Part shown: one piece after another, positions 20,692-28,694 of the stretch
Layout: each line of letters opens with the position of its first letter
How positions within the stretch are numbered: position 1 is the first letter of the stretch
Assembly: GCF_001999325.1 (NCBI RefSeq)
Contig: NZ_MVAR01000024.1
Coordinates: 41,817 to 105,816, forward strand
Reading direction: 5' to 3'
DNA from: Thioalkalivibrio versutus
GTDB lineage: Bacteria; Pseudomonadota; Gammaproteobacteria; Ectothiorhodospirales; Ectothiorhodospiraceae
Length of the DNA stretch: 64,000 nucleotides
Made by a program: the position numbers and the translations under genes
The notes under the pieces: model-generated
The model's database searches: none
What the model was told of the DNA's origin: nothing
The model's input: only the letters and a program-made list of their open reading frames with translations

Positions 20692-22872
20692 ATGGCCGCT
20701 GGGCAGCCAGCTTCGCCCGGGGCCCCCTCCTCGGTACCAGGCGACTCGACCCGATTCCTGATCAGCGATTTATGTTCCGAACTCGAGGCCTACCTCGAGC
20801 CGGAAGAGGTCGAGGAGGTCTATCGCGCCTATCTCCTGGGCGCGGAATCGCACGAGGGCCAGACCCGCAAGACCGGGGAGCCCTACATCTATCACCCGCT
20901 CGCCGTGGCTCGCACCATGGCCGAGATGCGGATGGACCACCAGGCGATCAGCGCCGCCATCCTGCATGACGTGATGGAGGACACCGCCACCAGCAAGGAC
21001 CGTATCCGCGCCGAGTTCGGCGAGGAGGTCGCAGAGCTGGTGGACGGCGTGTCCAAGCTGACCCACCTGCAGTTCCAGTCGAAGGCCGAGGCGCAGGCGG
21101 AAAACTTCCGCAAGATGATGCTGGCGATCACCCGCGACATCCGGGTGATTCTGATCAAGCTGGCCGACCGCCTGCACAACATGCGCACCCTCGGTGTGAT
21201 GCGCCCGGACAAGCGCCGCCGCATCGCCAAGGAAACCCTCGAGATCTATGCCCCGATCGCGCAGCGCCTGGGCATGAATGCCATGCGCCGCGAGCTGGAG
21301 GAACTCGGTTTCTCGGCCAAGCACCCCTGGCGCGCCGCGGTACTGGAACGCGCAGTACACCGGGCCGGCGGCAACCGCCGCGAGCCGATGAAGAACATCG
21401 AACAGGCGATCTGCTCGCGCATGGAGGCTTCCGGGATCATCGGGCGCATCTCCGGGCGCGAGAAGAGCCTGTACAGCATCTACCGCAAGATGCGCGACAA
21501 GCACCACTCGTTCGAAGACGTGTTCGACGTCTTTGCCATCCGCATCATCGTCGACGACGTGGACACCTGCTACCGCTCGCTGGGCGTGGTGCACAACCTC
21601 TACAAGCCGGTTCCGGGACGCTTCAAGGACTACATCGCGATCCCCAAGTCCAACGGCTACCAGTCGCTGCACACCATCCTGTTCGGTCCGCAGGGCGCCC
21701 CGATCGAGGTGCAAGTCCGCTCCACCGAGATGGATCGCGTGGCCGAGAGCGGGATCGCCGCACACTGGCAGTACAAGGCCGGCAGCGAATCCAGCCGCAC
21801 GGCCCAGAGCCGGGCACGCGAATGGCTGAAGGATGTCCTCGAGATCCAGAACAGCGTCGGCAACTCCATCGAGTTCCTGGAGAACGTCAAGGTCGACCTG
21901 TTCCCCGACGAGGTCTACACCTTCACCCCCGAGGGCGACATCCTCGTGCTCCCGCGCGACGCCACCCCGATCGACTTCGCCTACGCCGTGCACTCGGACG
22001 TCGGCAACCGCTGCGTGGCCGCCAAGATCGATCGCCAACTCGCCCCGCTGTCGGTACGCCTGCAAAGCGGCCAGACGGTGGAGATCGTCACCTCGCCCGG
22101 CGCCCGCCCCAACCCGGCCTGGCTGTCCTTCGTGGTCACCGGCAAGGCGCGCACCGGCATCCGCCACTGCCTCAAGTCCATGCAGTCCGAGGAGGCCCGC
22201 ACCCTCGGCGAGCGCATGCTGGAAAAGGCGCTGGAATCCATGGATACCAGCCTGCCCCGCATCTCGCCGGCCCGCCTGGACCAGATGCTGGACGCGATGC
22301 AGCTGGAAGACCTGGACGCGCTGCTGATCGATATCGGCCTGGGTAATCGCATGGCCTCGCTGGTGGCCCGCCAGATGGTCGGCAAGGAAAGCCCCGACCC
22401 GACCGCCACAGAGCCCGCCACTACGACCACGCTCGCGGTCAACGGCACCGAAGGGCTGGTGCTGAATTACGCCCGTTGCTGCCACCCGATCCCGGGCGAC
22501 CCGATCATTGGCCAGTTGAGCGCCGGGCGCGGCCTGGTGGTCCACCGCGAGAACTGCCGCAACGTCCTGCACGAGAGCCGCGACCGGTCCGACCGCACCA
22601 TCGCGCTGGAGTGGTCGCATGAGCCCCAGCTGCAATTCACCGCCGCCGTACGCACCCGCACCGCCAACCGCCGCGGGGCGCTGGCCGACATGGCCGCGGT
22701 CATCGCGGATCACGGCTCCAACATCGAGCACATCTCGTTCAACGAGCAGGACGGCCACTCCACCGCGATGACCTTCCTGCTGACCGTACGTGACCGCCAG
22801 CACCTGGCCCAGATCATGCGCGGCCTGCGGCGGCTGTCCGACGTCCTGCGCATCTCGCGCCAGCGCGGCTGA
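20692..22872 (+). CDS. spoT: Bifunctional (p)ppGpp synthase/hydrolase
   Basis: 726 residues. The HD hydrolase domain is intact (ILHDVMEDT near 92, RLHNMRTL), so hydrolysis is expected. The synthetase domain has REKSLYSIYRKM and GYQSLHT. TGS is near 400-460 (YTFTPEGDILVLP), with a Cys-rich helical/zinc-finger region (YARCCHPIPGD) and a C-terminal ACT domain. Position after rpoZ supports SpoT rather than RelA. Confidence 0.95.
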   Translation: MAAGQPASPGAPSSVPGDSTRFLISDLCSELEAYLEPEEVEEVYRAYLLGAESHEGQTRKTGEPYIYHPLAVARTMAEMRMDHQAISAAILHDVMEDTATSKDRIRAEFGEEVAELVDGVSKLTHLQFQSKAEAQAENFRKMMLAITRDIRVILIKLADRLHNMRTLGVMRPDKRRRIAKETLEIYAPIAQRLGMNAMRRELEELGFSAKHPWRAAVLERAVHRAGGNRREPMKNIEQAICSRMEASGIIGRISGREKSLYSIYRKMRDKHHSFEDVFDVFAIRIIVDDVDTCYRSLGVVHNLYKPVPGRFKDYIAIPKSNGYQSLHTILFGPQGAPIEVQVRSTEMDRVAESGIAAHWQYKAGSESSRTAQSRAREWLKDVLEIQNSVGNSIEFLENVKVDLFPDEVYTFTPEGDILVLPRDATPIDFAYAVHSDVGNRCVAAKIDRQLAPLSVRLQSGQTVEIVTSPGARPNPAWLSFVVTGKARTGIRHCLKSMQSEEARTLGERMLEKALESMDTSLPRISPARLDQMLDAMQLEDLDALLIDIGLGNRMASLVARQMVGKESPDPTATEPATTTTLAVNGTEGLVLNYARCCHPIPGDPIIGQLSAGRGLVVHRENCRNVLHESRDRSDRTIALEWSHEPQLQFTAAVRTRTANRRGALADMAAVIADHGSNIEHISFNEQDGHSTAMTFLLTVRDRQHLAQIMRGLRRLSDVLRISRQRG

Positions 22873-22950
22873 CACGCAACGCCCCCGCTGATCCGCCACC
22901 CGGCGGGCAGGCTTCTTGCAGGCGCCCCGCGCGCAACGGAAGATCGGGGC

Positions 22951-24027
22951 ATGATCGTCGACATCCTCAATGAAACACTGGGCGTCGCGCTCACCGCGGC
23001 GCCCTGGTTGTTGCTGGGTCTGCTGGCCGCCGGCGCGGTCAAGGCCCTGATCCCGGAGGCCGCCCTGCAGCGCTGGCTCGGCGGCGCCGGCCTGGCGGCC
23101 ACGGCGCGTGCCGCCGTCGTCGGGGCCCCGTTGCCGCTTTGTTCCTGCGGGGCCATCCCCACCGCCCTGGCCCTGCATCGCGGCGGTGCCGGACGCGGGC
23201 CCACCACCGCCTTCCTGATCGGAACGCCGGGTGTCGGCGTGGACTCGCTTGCCATCAGCTACGCCCTGCTGGGCCCGGTAATGGCCGTGGCCCGCGCCCT
23301 TGGCGCCATCGTCACGGCCATCACGACAGGTTTACTGGTGGGGCGCACGCGCGCCGCGACGGACCCCCCGGAGGCGACCGGGGCCGAACCCGACACCTGC
23401 GGCGGATGTTGCGAAACCGACACGGGCTGCGCCACGCCCGAAGCCCCGCAACATCTCCCCACGCGGCTCCGCAGCGGACTGCACTATGCCTTCCACGACG
23501 TGCTCGACGATATCCGCCTGTGGCTGGTGATCGGCCTGCTGGTCGCCGGCGCCCTGCTCGCCCTGGTCCCGCCGGCCACCCTGGCCGCCTGGGGCTCGGG
23601 CCTGACGGCGATGCTGGTGATGGCCATCATCGGCATCCCGATGTACCTGTGCGCGACCGCCGCCACACCCATCGCCGTGGGTCTGATCGCGGCCGGCGTT
23701 TCGCCCGGCACCGTGCTGGTGTTCCTGCTGGCCGCGCCGATCACCAGCCTGGCGACGCTGGGCGTATTCCGCCGCGAACTCGGCACCCCGGCGCTGGTGC
23801 TCTACCTGGCCGGAATCGCGGCCACCACCATCGCGCTGGGGCTCGCCCTGGACGCCGGACTGGCCCACACCGGGGTCGACGTCGCCACCCAGATGGGCGC
23901 CGCCGGCGAGTTGCTGCCCGCCTGGCTCGAGTGGAGCACCCTGGTCATCCTGATCGTCCTGGCCACACCGGTCCTGCGCCGGTGGCTGGACCGCCTGATC
24001 CCTCACCCACAGCCGCGGAGCGCGTAA
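22951..24027 (+). CDS. PF03773-type permease (SO_0444-like metal efflux)
   Basis: 358 residues, about 8-10 TM helices in two halves. The first carries PLPLCSCGAIPTAL and the second GIPMYLCATAATPIA, a pattern of the permease family PF03773. A soluble loop near 145-165 contains a cysteine cluster (CGGCCETDTGC), a plausible metal-sensing or delivery site. Family members handle Cu/Zn or organoarsenicals; the substrate here is not determined. Followed without a gap by an O-methyltransferase. Confidence 0.78.
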   Translation: MIVDILNETLGVALTAAPWLLLGLLAAGAVKALIPEAALQRWLGGAGLAATARAAVVGAPLPLCSCGAIPTALALHRGGAGRGPTTAFLIGTPGVGVDSLAISYALLGPVMAVARALGAIVTAITTGLLVGRTRAATDPPEATGAEPDTCGGCCETDTGCATPEAPQHLPTRLRSGLHYAFHDVLDDIRLWLVIGLLVAGALLALVPPATLAAWGSGLTAMLVMAIIGIPMYLCATAATPIAVGLIAAGVSPGTVLVFLLAAPITSLATLGVFRRELGTPALVLYLAGIAATTIALGLALDAGLAHTGVDVATQMGAAGELLPAWLEWSTLVILIVLATPVLRRWLDRLIPHPQPRSA

Positions 24028-24690
24028 ATGTCCAATCGTTCCATCGGACTCGATGAACCGCTGTACCACTACCTCCTCGAGCACTCGCTGCGCGAGCCCG
24101 AGGTACTGGCGCAGCTGCGCGCCGAAACGGCCGGCCTGCCGGAGGCGAACATGCAGATCGCCCCGGAGCAGGGACAGTTCATGGCGCTGCTGGCGAAGCT
24201 CATGGGCGCACAGCGCTATCTGGAGATCGGCACCTTCACCGGCTACAGCGCGCTGGCCATCGCCCTCGTCCTGCCGGAGGACGGCGAGGTCATCACCCTG
24301 GACAAGAGCGCGGACTGGACCGCCACGGCCCGGCGCTACTGGGAGCGCGCCGGGGTCGCCGGACGCATCCGGCTCGAGCTGGGCGAGGCGCGCAACACGC
24401 TGCAGGCGCTGGAGGCCGCCGGCGAGACCGGTCGCTTCGATCTGGCCTTCATCGATGCCGACAAGACCGGCTATCCCGACTATTTCGAACACTGCCTGCG
24501 CCTGGTACGTCCCGGCGGCCTCATCCTGACCGACAACACCCTGTGGCACGGAACCGTCGCCGACCCGGACGACCAGCGCGACGACACCCGCGCGATCCGC
24601 GCCTTCAATGACGCCCTGCATCACGACGAACGCATCGACCTCTCGCTGGTCCCCATCGGCGACGGCCTGACCCTGGCCCGCCGCCGCTGA
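24028..24690 (+). CDS. SAM-dependent O-methyltransferase (caffeoyl-CoA OMT-like)
   Basis: 220 residues starting right after the permease stop. The class I SAM fold has YLEIGTFTGYSALAIA (SAM), FIDADKTGYPDYF (metal/catalytic Asp) and LTDNTLWHG, characteristic of the catechol/caffeoyl-CoA O-methyltransferase family (PF01596). Its small-molecule substrate is unknown. Probably cotranscribed with the permease. Confidence 0.9.
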   Translation: MSNRSIGLDEPLYHYLLEHSLREPEVLAQLRAETAGLPEANMQIAPEQGQFMALLAKLMGAQRYLEIGTFTGYSALAIALVLPEDGEVITLDKSADWTATARRYWERAGVAGRIRLELGEARNTLQALEAAGETGRFDLAFIDADKTGYPDYFEHCLRLVRPGGLILTDNTLWHGTVADPDDQRDDTRAIRAFNDALHHDERIDLSLVPIGDGLTLARRR

Positions 24691-24773
24691 ACCAGAGGCT
24701 GCCCTGGATTCACCACAAAGCCTCCGGAACGCATGGAGAAGGGCCAGGTCAAGGGCGAATCCTCCACGAAGCC

Positions 24774-25196
24774 TTACCGGCAAAGGCCGCTGTCGCCTAG
24801 GCCACGGCGGCATATGGCACGGCGCTCCACTGACTGCACCACCCAGCCCGCCTCGACCTCGTCCAGCTCCAGGCGGAATTCGTAGGCACTGACGGCATCG
24901 TCGCGCAAGCCGGTCAGGCGGACCTCGGCGCGCTCCGGACGCGGCTGGTCGATCTCCAGCCCGGCGTAGTCAACCGCCAGTCCAGAATGCCAGGGGCTGG
25001 CCGCCAGCCACGCCATCACCGCGGCACCGGGCATCACCGAGGGCTCCTGCGAAGGCACCACCTGCGCCTCGAAGGCCGTAGGCGCCGGCTCCCAGCCGTC
25101 CGGCGCAGTGCTCGTGTCCGGGCCCGAAGCGGACGTGGCACAGCCCGCCAGCAGTACCGTCAGACACCCCCATGCAACCCGCCATCCCCATCGCAT
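24774..25196 (-). CDS. Hypothetical lipoprotein
   Basis: 140 residues from the ATG at 25196 (GAGAGG upstream). The signal peptide ends in the lipobox TVLLAGC. The mature part has a Ser/Thr/Pro-rich linker followed by a compact alpha/beta stretch with four cysteines in all, two near the C-terminus (ICRRG, GLCR). I do not recognise the family. Divergent from the 25316 gene. Confidence 0.65.
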   Translation of the reverse strand: MRWGWRVAWGCLTVLLAGCATSASGPDTSTAPDGWEPAPTAFEAQVVPSQEPSVMPGAAVMAWLAASPWHSGLAVDYAGLEIDQPRPERAEVRLTGLRDDAVSAYEFRLELDEVEAGWVVQSVERRAICRRGLGDSGLCR

Positions 25197-25315
25197 CCCG
25201 TGGTTCCTCTCGCAAAAATTTCCTTGCGCTCGAACATACCGGACCACCAAACGTCCTACCATGGCAGAAAGACCAGATCAGTCCGCCGCCCTGCGCGGAC
25301 CGGGAGGAAGACACC

Positions 25316-25855
25316 ATGAAACTGTTCAAGCTGCGCCACATCCTGATGACGAGCCTTTGCGCCCTGTTGCTGGCCGCAAGCCCGCTCCACTCCGACGAGC
25401 ATGCGTCGGCCGCAGAGGACGACACCACCGCCAGCGAGATGGAAGAACTGCGCGAATCCTGGGCCGAGACCCGCGAGGAGATCCAGGAAGAAAGCACCGA
25501 GGCCGGTGAGGCCACCCGCTCGCGCACCCGCGAGACCCTGGACGCGATGGACCGCGAACTCGGCCGCCTGGGCGACAACCTCCGCGAGGGCTGGGATGAC
25601 CTGAGCGACGCGACTCGCGAGCGCCGCGAACGCGCCTACGACGGACTGGTCGAGGAACGTGACCGCCTGGCCGAATGGTCGAGCGAGATGCGCGAGCGCT
25701 CCTCCGGCGCCTGGGGCGGTATTCGCGACGGGGCAAAGGACGCCTGGGGCGGCGTGCGCGACGGCTCGCGCAAGGCCTGGGGCTCGGTGCGTGACGCCTT
25801 CCGCGGCGACGACGAACCGGCCGGGAATGCGGGCGAGCCGGACGTTCAGGACTGA
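25316..25855 (+). CDS. Exported amphipathic-helix protein with 11-residue repeats
   Basis: 179 residues from the ATG at 25316 (strong GGAGGAAG). The signal peptide ends near ASPLHS. The mature protein is highly charged and predicted all-helical. Near residues 134-166 it has three consecutive 11-residue units: AWGGIRDGAKD, AWGGVRDGSRK, AWGSVRDAFRG. Such 11-mers resemble apolipoprotein/LEA-type amphipathic helices, so membrane-surface or envelope association is an inference. Its TGA overlaps the start of the cytochrome c gene (TGATG), showing tight coupling. Confidence 0.7.
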   Translation: MKLFKLRHILMTSLCALLLAASPLHSDEHASAAEDDTTASEMEELRESWAETREEIQEESTEAGEATRSRTRETLDAMDRELGRLGDNLREGWDDLSDATRERRERAYDGLVEERDRLAEWSSEMRERSSGAWGGIRDGAKDAWGGVRDGSRKAWGSVRDAFRGDDEPAGNAGEPDVQD

Positions 25856-26379
25856 TGCGGCGACACCCATCGCTCACCCCCTGGATCGGCAGCGCGGCGC
25901 TGATCCTCGCATCCGCCAGCCTGACCGGTTGCGACGGGTTCGGCGGCGCGCCCGGGACCCCCGACCACCTCGAGCGCACCACGGATCCGGAGGTCCTCCA
26001 GCGCGGTGAGCGCCTCTACCAGCAGCACTGCATCGCCTGCCACGGGGCGCAGCGCGAGGGCGCCGAGGACTGGCGCCAGCGCAACCCCGACGGCACCCTG
26101 CCCCCGCCGCCGCTGGATGGCAGCGCCCATACCTGGCACCACCCGTACTGGCAACTGAAGGACATGATCCGTTTTGGCGCCGAGGCGCGTGGCGGCGCCA
26201 TGCCCAGCTTCGAGGACACGCTCTCGGAGGCGGATGCCGAGGCGATCATCGCCTGGCTGCAGTCGCACTGGCCGGACGAGATCTTCGAGGCCTGGACACG
26301 CTACGACCGCAACCACCCCACCCAGGCCGACTGGGAAGAGGCCATGGGCGAACCCTGGGTGACCCACCCCGACGGCTAA
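25855..26379 (+). CDS. Cytochrome c lipoprotein
   Basis: 174 residues. The signal peptide has lipobox ASLTGC. One heme-binding motif CIACH lies near residue 59, and a candidate distal Met is in GGAMPSFEDTL, giving a class I mono-heme domain. Likely a membrane-anchored periplasmic electron carrier. Translationally coupled to the preceding repeat protein. Confidence 0.88.
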   Translation: MRRHPSLTPWIGSAALILASASLTGCDGFGGAPGTPDHLERTTDPEVLQRGERLYQQHCIACHGAQREGAEDWRQRNPDGTLPPPPLDGSAHTWHHPYWQLKDMIRFGAEARGGAMPSFEDTLSEADAEAIIAWLQSHWPDEIFEAWTRYDRNHPTQADWEEAMGEPWVTHPDG

Positions 26380-26573
26380 CCCGACGCCGAGCCATACGCA
26401 CACCGCCGCGCAGCCCCGATACAATGCACACGGAATGAGTCGGCCTGTACCGGCGTCATTCGAATGAGACGCTGCGCGGTCACCGCATGGCAGGGAATGC
26501 AGTAAAACAAGGACGGCCGGGAGGGGCCCATGCATGATGCCAAACAGCGCGCGTGTGACAGCGAGCACCGGGG

Positions 26574-28649
26574 GTGCGCGTGAATCGACGCGCCAACGAC
26601 TTCGCGGCGGTTAGCGAACAAGCCCGTCTGCAAGGCCTGGTCGAGCAGGAACGCCAGGCAAGGCGCCGCGCCGAGACCCTGGCCGAGACCCGGCTGCAGG
26701 ACGTCTACGCCAAGCAGAAACAGATCGAGCTGCTCAACACCATTGCCTCGACGGCCAACCAGTCGGACTCCATCGCGCATGTTCTGCGCTCGGCCCTCGC
26801 GGCCATCGGGCAGTACCTCGACTGGCCGGTGGGGCATGCCTATCTGACCCGACACGACGAAAACAGCGACTACAGAGAGCTGAACCCCACCGGCATCTGG
26901 CACCTCGCCGCCACCGAGCCATTCACCGAGTTCCGCGAGAACACCGACAACACGCCCTTTGCCAGTGGCCACGGGCTACCCGGCCGGGTACTGACGAACG
27001 GCGAACCGGCATGGATCGAGAACCTGGCCGCGGACGACAATTTCCCGCGGGCACCGCAGGCCGCCGCCAGCGGCCTGCGGTCCGGATTCGCGTTCCCGGT
27101 CATGGTCGGCCAGGAGGTCGCCTGCGTCCTCGAGTTCTTTGCCACAGAACCCACCACCACCGACCCCGACCTGCTGTGGCTGATGTGGCAGATCGGCGTG
27201 CAACTGGGCCGCGTGATCGAGCGCAACCGCCACGAAGAACACCTGCTCCACAACGCCTCCCATGACCAGCTGACCGGGCTCCCCAACCGCCGCCTGTTCC
27301 ACGACCGCCTGGCCCATGCCATTGCCCGCGCCACCCGCGAACCCTTCAACCTGTTCGCCGTGCTGTTCGTGGATATCGACCGTTTCAAGGTCGTCAACGA
27401 CAGCCTCGGGCACCCGGCCGGCGACGAACTGCTGGTGCGGGTCGGGCGGCGCCTGCTGAACGCCCTGCGCCAGAACGACACCGTCTCGCGGCCCAAGGGG
27501 GACGAGGCCAACCGCCCGGACGACACCCTCGCGCGCCTGGGCGGCGACGAATTCACCATCCTGCTGGAAGGCCTGCACGAGCCGGTGGACGCCCTGCGCG
27601 TGGCCGAACGCCTGCAGGCCGTGCTGCACGAGCCGTTCACCATCGCCGGGCAGGATATCTACGTCACCGTCAGCATCGGCATTGCCACCCGCCCCTACGG
27701 CCAGAGCTGCCCCGCCCGCGAGACCAACGCGGCGGACGACCCCGCGCGCCCGGCCACGCCGGACGACCTGATGCGCGAGGCAGACATGGCGATGTACCGC
27801 GCGAAGTCACTGGGCAAGGCCCGCTGCGAGTTCTGCGACCCCGGCATGCAGACCCAGGCGCTGCAAAGTCTGGCCCTCGAGACCGACCTGCGCCATGCGG
27901 TGGAGCGCGGCGACTTCATCGTCCACTTCCAGCCCATCGTGTCACTCGGCGAGGACTGCATCACCGGCTTCGAGGGCCTGGTGCGCTGGCAGCGCAACGG
28001 CGCGCTGGTCGCGCCGGACGACTTCATCCCCATCGCCGAGGACACCGGGCAAATCCACCTGATCGACATGCAGGTGCTCTACACGGCCTGCTGTCAGCTG
28101 GTGCAATGGGGGATCGACCACCCCGAGATGCCGCTGACCATCAGCACCAACCTATCCGCCCGGCAGCTCACGCGCCCGGGACTGGTCGACGAGGTGCAGA
28201 CGATTCTTGCCGGCACCGGGGTGCCGGCCTCCCAGGTGCGCCTGGAGATCACCGAGACCGCGACGCTCGGCAATCTCGACGAGCTGATCGAGACCCTGCA
28301 CCAGCTCAAGGCCCTGGGCATCAGCCTGGCAATGGACGACTTCGGCACCGGCTACTCGTCACTCAGCTACCTGCACCGGCTACCGCTGGACATTCTCAAG
28401 ATCGATCGCAGCTTCGTCTCCGGGCTGGACCACGACGAATACAGCCAGCGCCTGGTTCAGACCGTAATCCACATGGCCCGCAACCTGGGTCTGGAGGCCG
28501 TGGCCGAGGGCGTCGAAAGCCATACCCACGCCGCGACGCTGCGCGCCCTCGGCTGCACCCTGGCCCAGGGCTACTACTATTCCCCACCGGTGGACGCCGC
28601 CAGCGCCACGGCCCTGCTTTCCGGCGATGCCCTGGTGGGCTGTCGGTAG
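26574..28649 (+). CDS. GAF-GGDEF-EAL cyclic-di-GMP protein
   Basis: About 691 residues from a GTG at 26574 preceded by GGGG; a second GTG at 26580 is possible. A short coiled coil near 15-55 is followed by GAF near 60-210, GGDEF near 225-405 with an intact ARLGGDEF, and EAL near 435-680 (FEGLVRW in place of EAL, with LAMDDFGTGYSSL and ILKIDRSFV present). A ~15-residue insertion precedes the GGDEF motif. The EGL form is often less active, so cyclase or phosphodiesterase dominance cannot be stated. A TACAAT box lies at 26420-26425 in the ~190-bp upstream gap. Confidence 0.92.
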   Translation: MRVNRRANDFAAVSEQARLQGLVEQERQARRRAETLAETRLQDVYAKQKQIELLNTIASTANQSDSIAHVLRSALAAIGQYLDWPVGHAYLTRHDENSDYRELNPTGIWHLAATEPFTEFRENTDNTPFASGHGLPGRVLTNGEPAWIENLAADDNFPRAPQAAASGLRSGFAFPVMVGQEVACVLEFFATEPTTTDPDLLWLMWQIGVQLGRVIERNRHEEHLLHNASHDQLTGLPNRRLFHDRLAHAIARATREPFNLFAVLFVDIDRFKVVNDSLGHPAGDELLVRVGRRLLNALRQNDTVSRPKGDEANRPDDTLARLGGDEFTILLEGLHEPVDALRVAERLQAVLHEPFTIAGQDIYVTVSIGIATRPYGQSCPARETNAADDPARPATPDDLMREADMAMYRAKSLGKARCEFCDPGMQTQALQSLALETDLRHAVERGDFIVHFQPIVSLGEDCITGFEGLVRWQRNGALVAPDDFIPIAEDTGQIHLIDMQVLYTACCQLVQWGIDHPEMPLTISTNLSARQLTRPGLVDEVQTILAGTGVPASQVRLEITETATLGNLDELIETLHQLKALGISLAMDDFGTGYSSLSYLHRLPLDILKIDRSFVSGLDHDEYSQRLVQTVIHMARNLGLEAVAEGVESHTHAATLRALGCTLAQGYYYSPPVDAASATALLSGDALVGCR

Positions 28650-28694
28650 AACGACCGACGGCTGCATGGACTCGGAAAAGCATGGGGGTGCGTG

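Noticed and set aside
20770..23178. 802-codon open frame antisense to spoT
   Set aside because: High GC suppresses stops on the opposite strand. The translation is compositionally odd and has no recognisable domain, while spoT on the other strand is certain.
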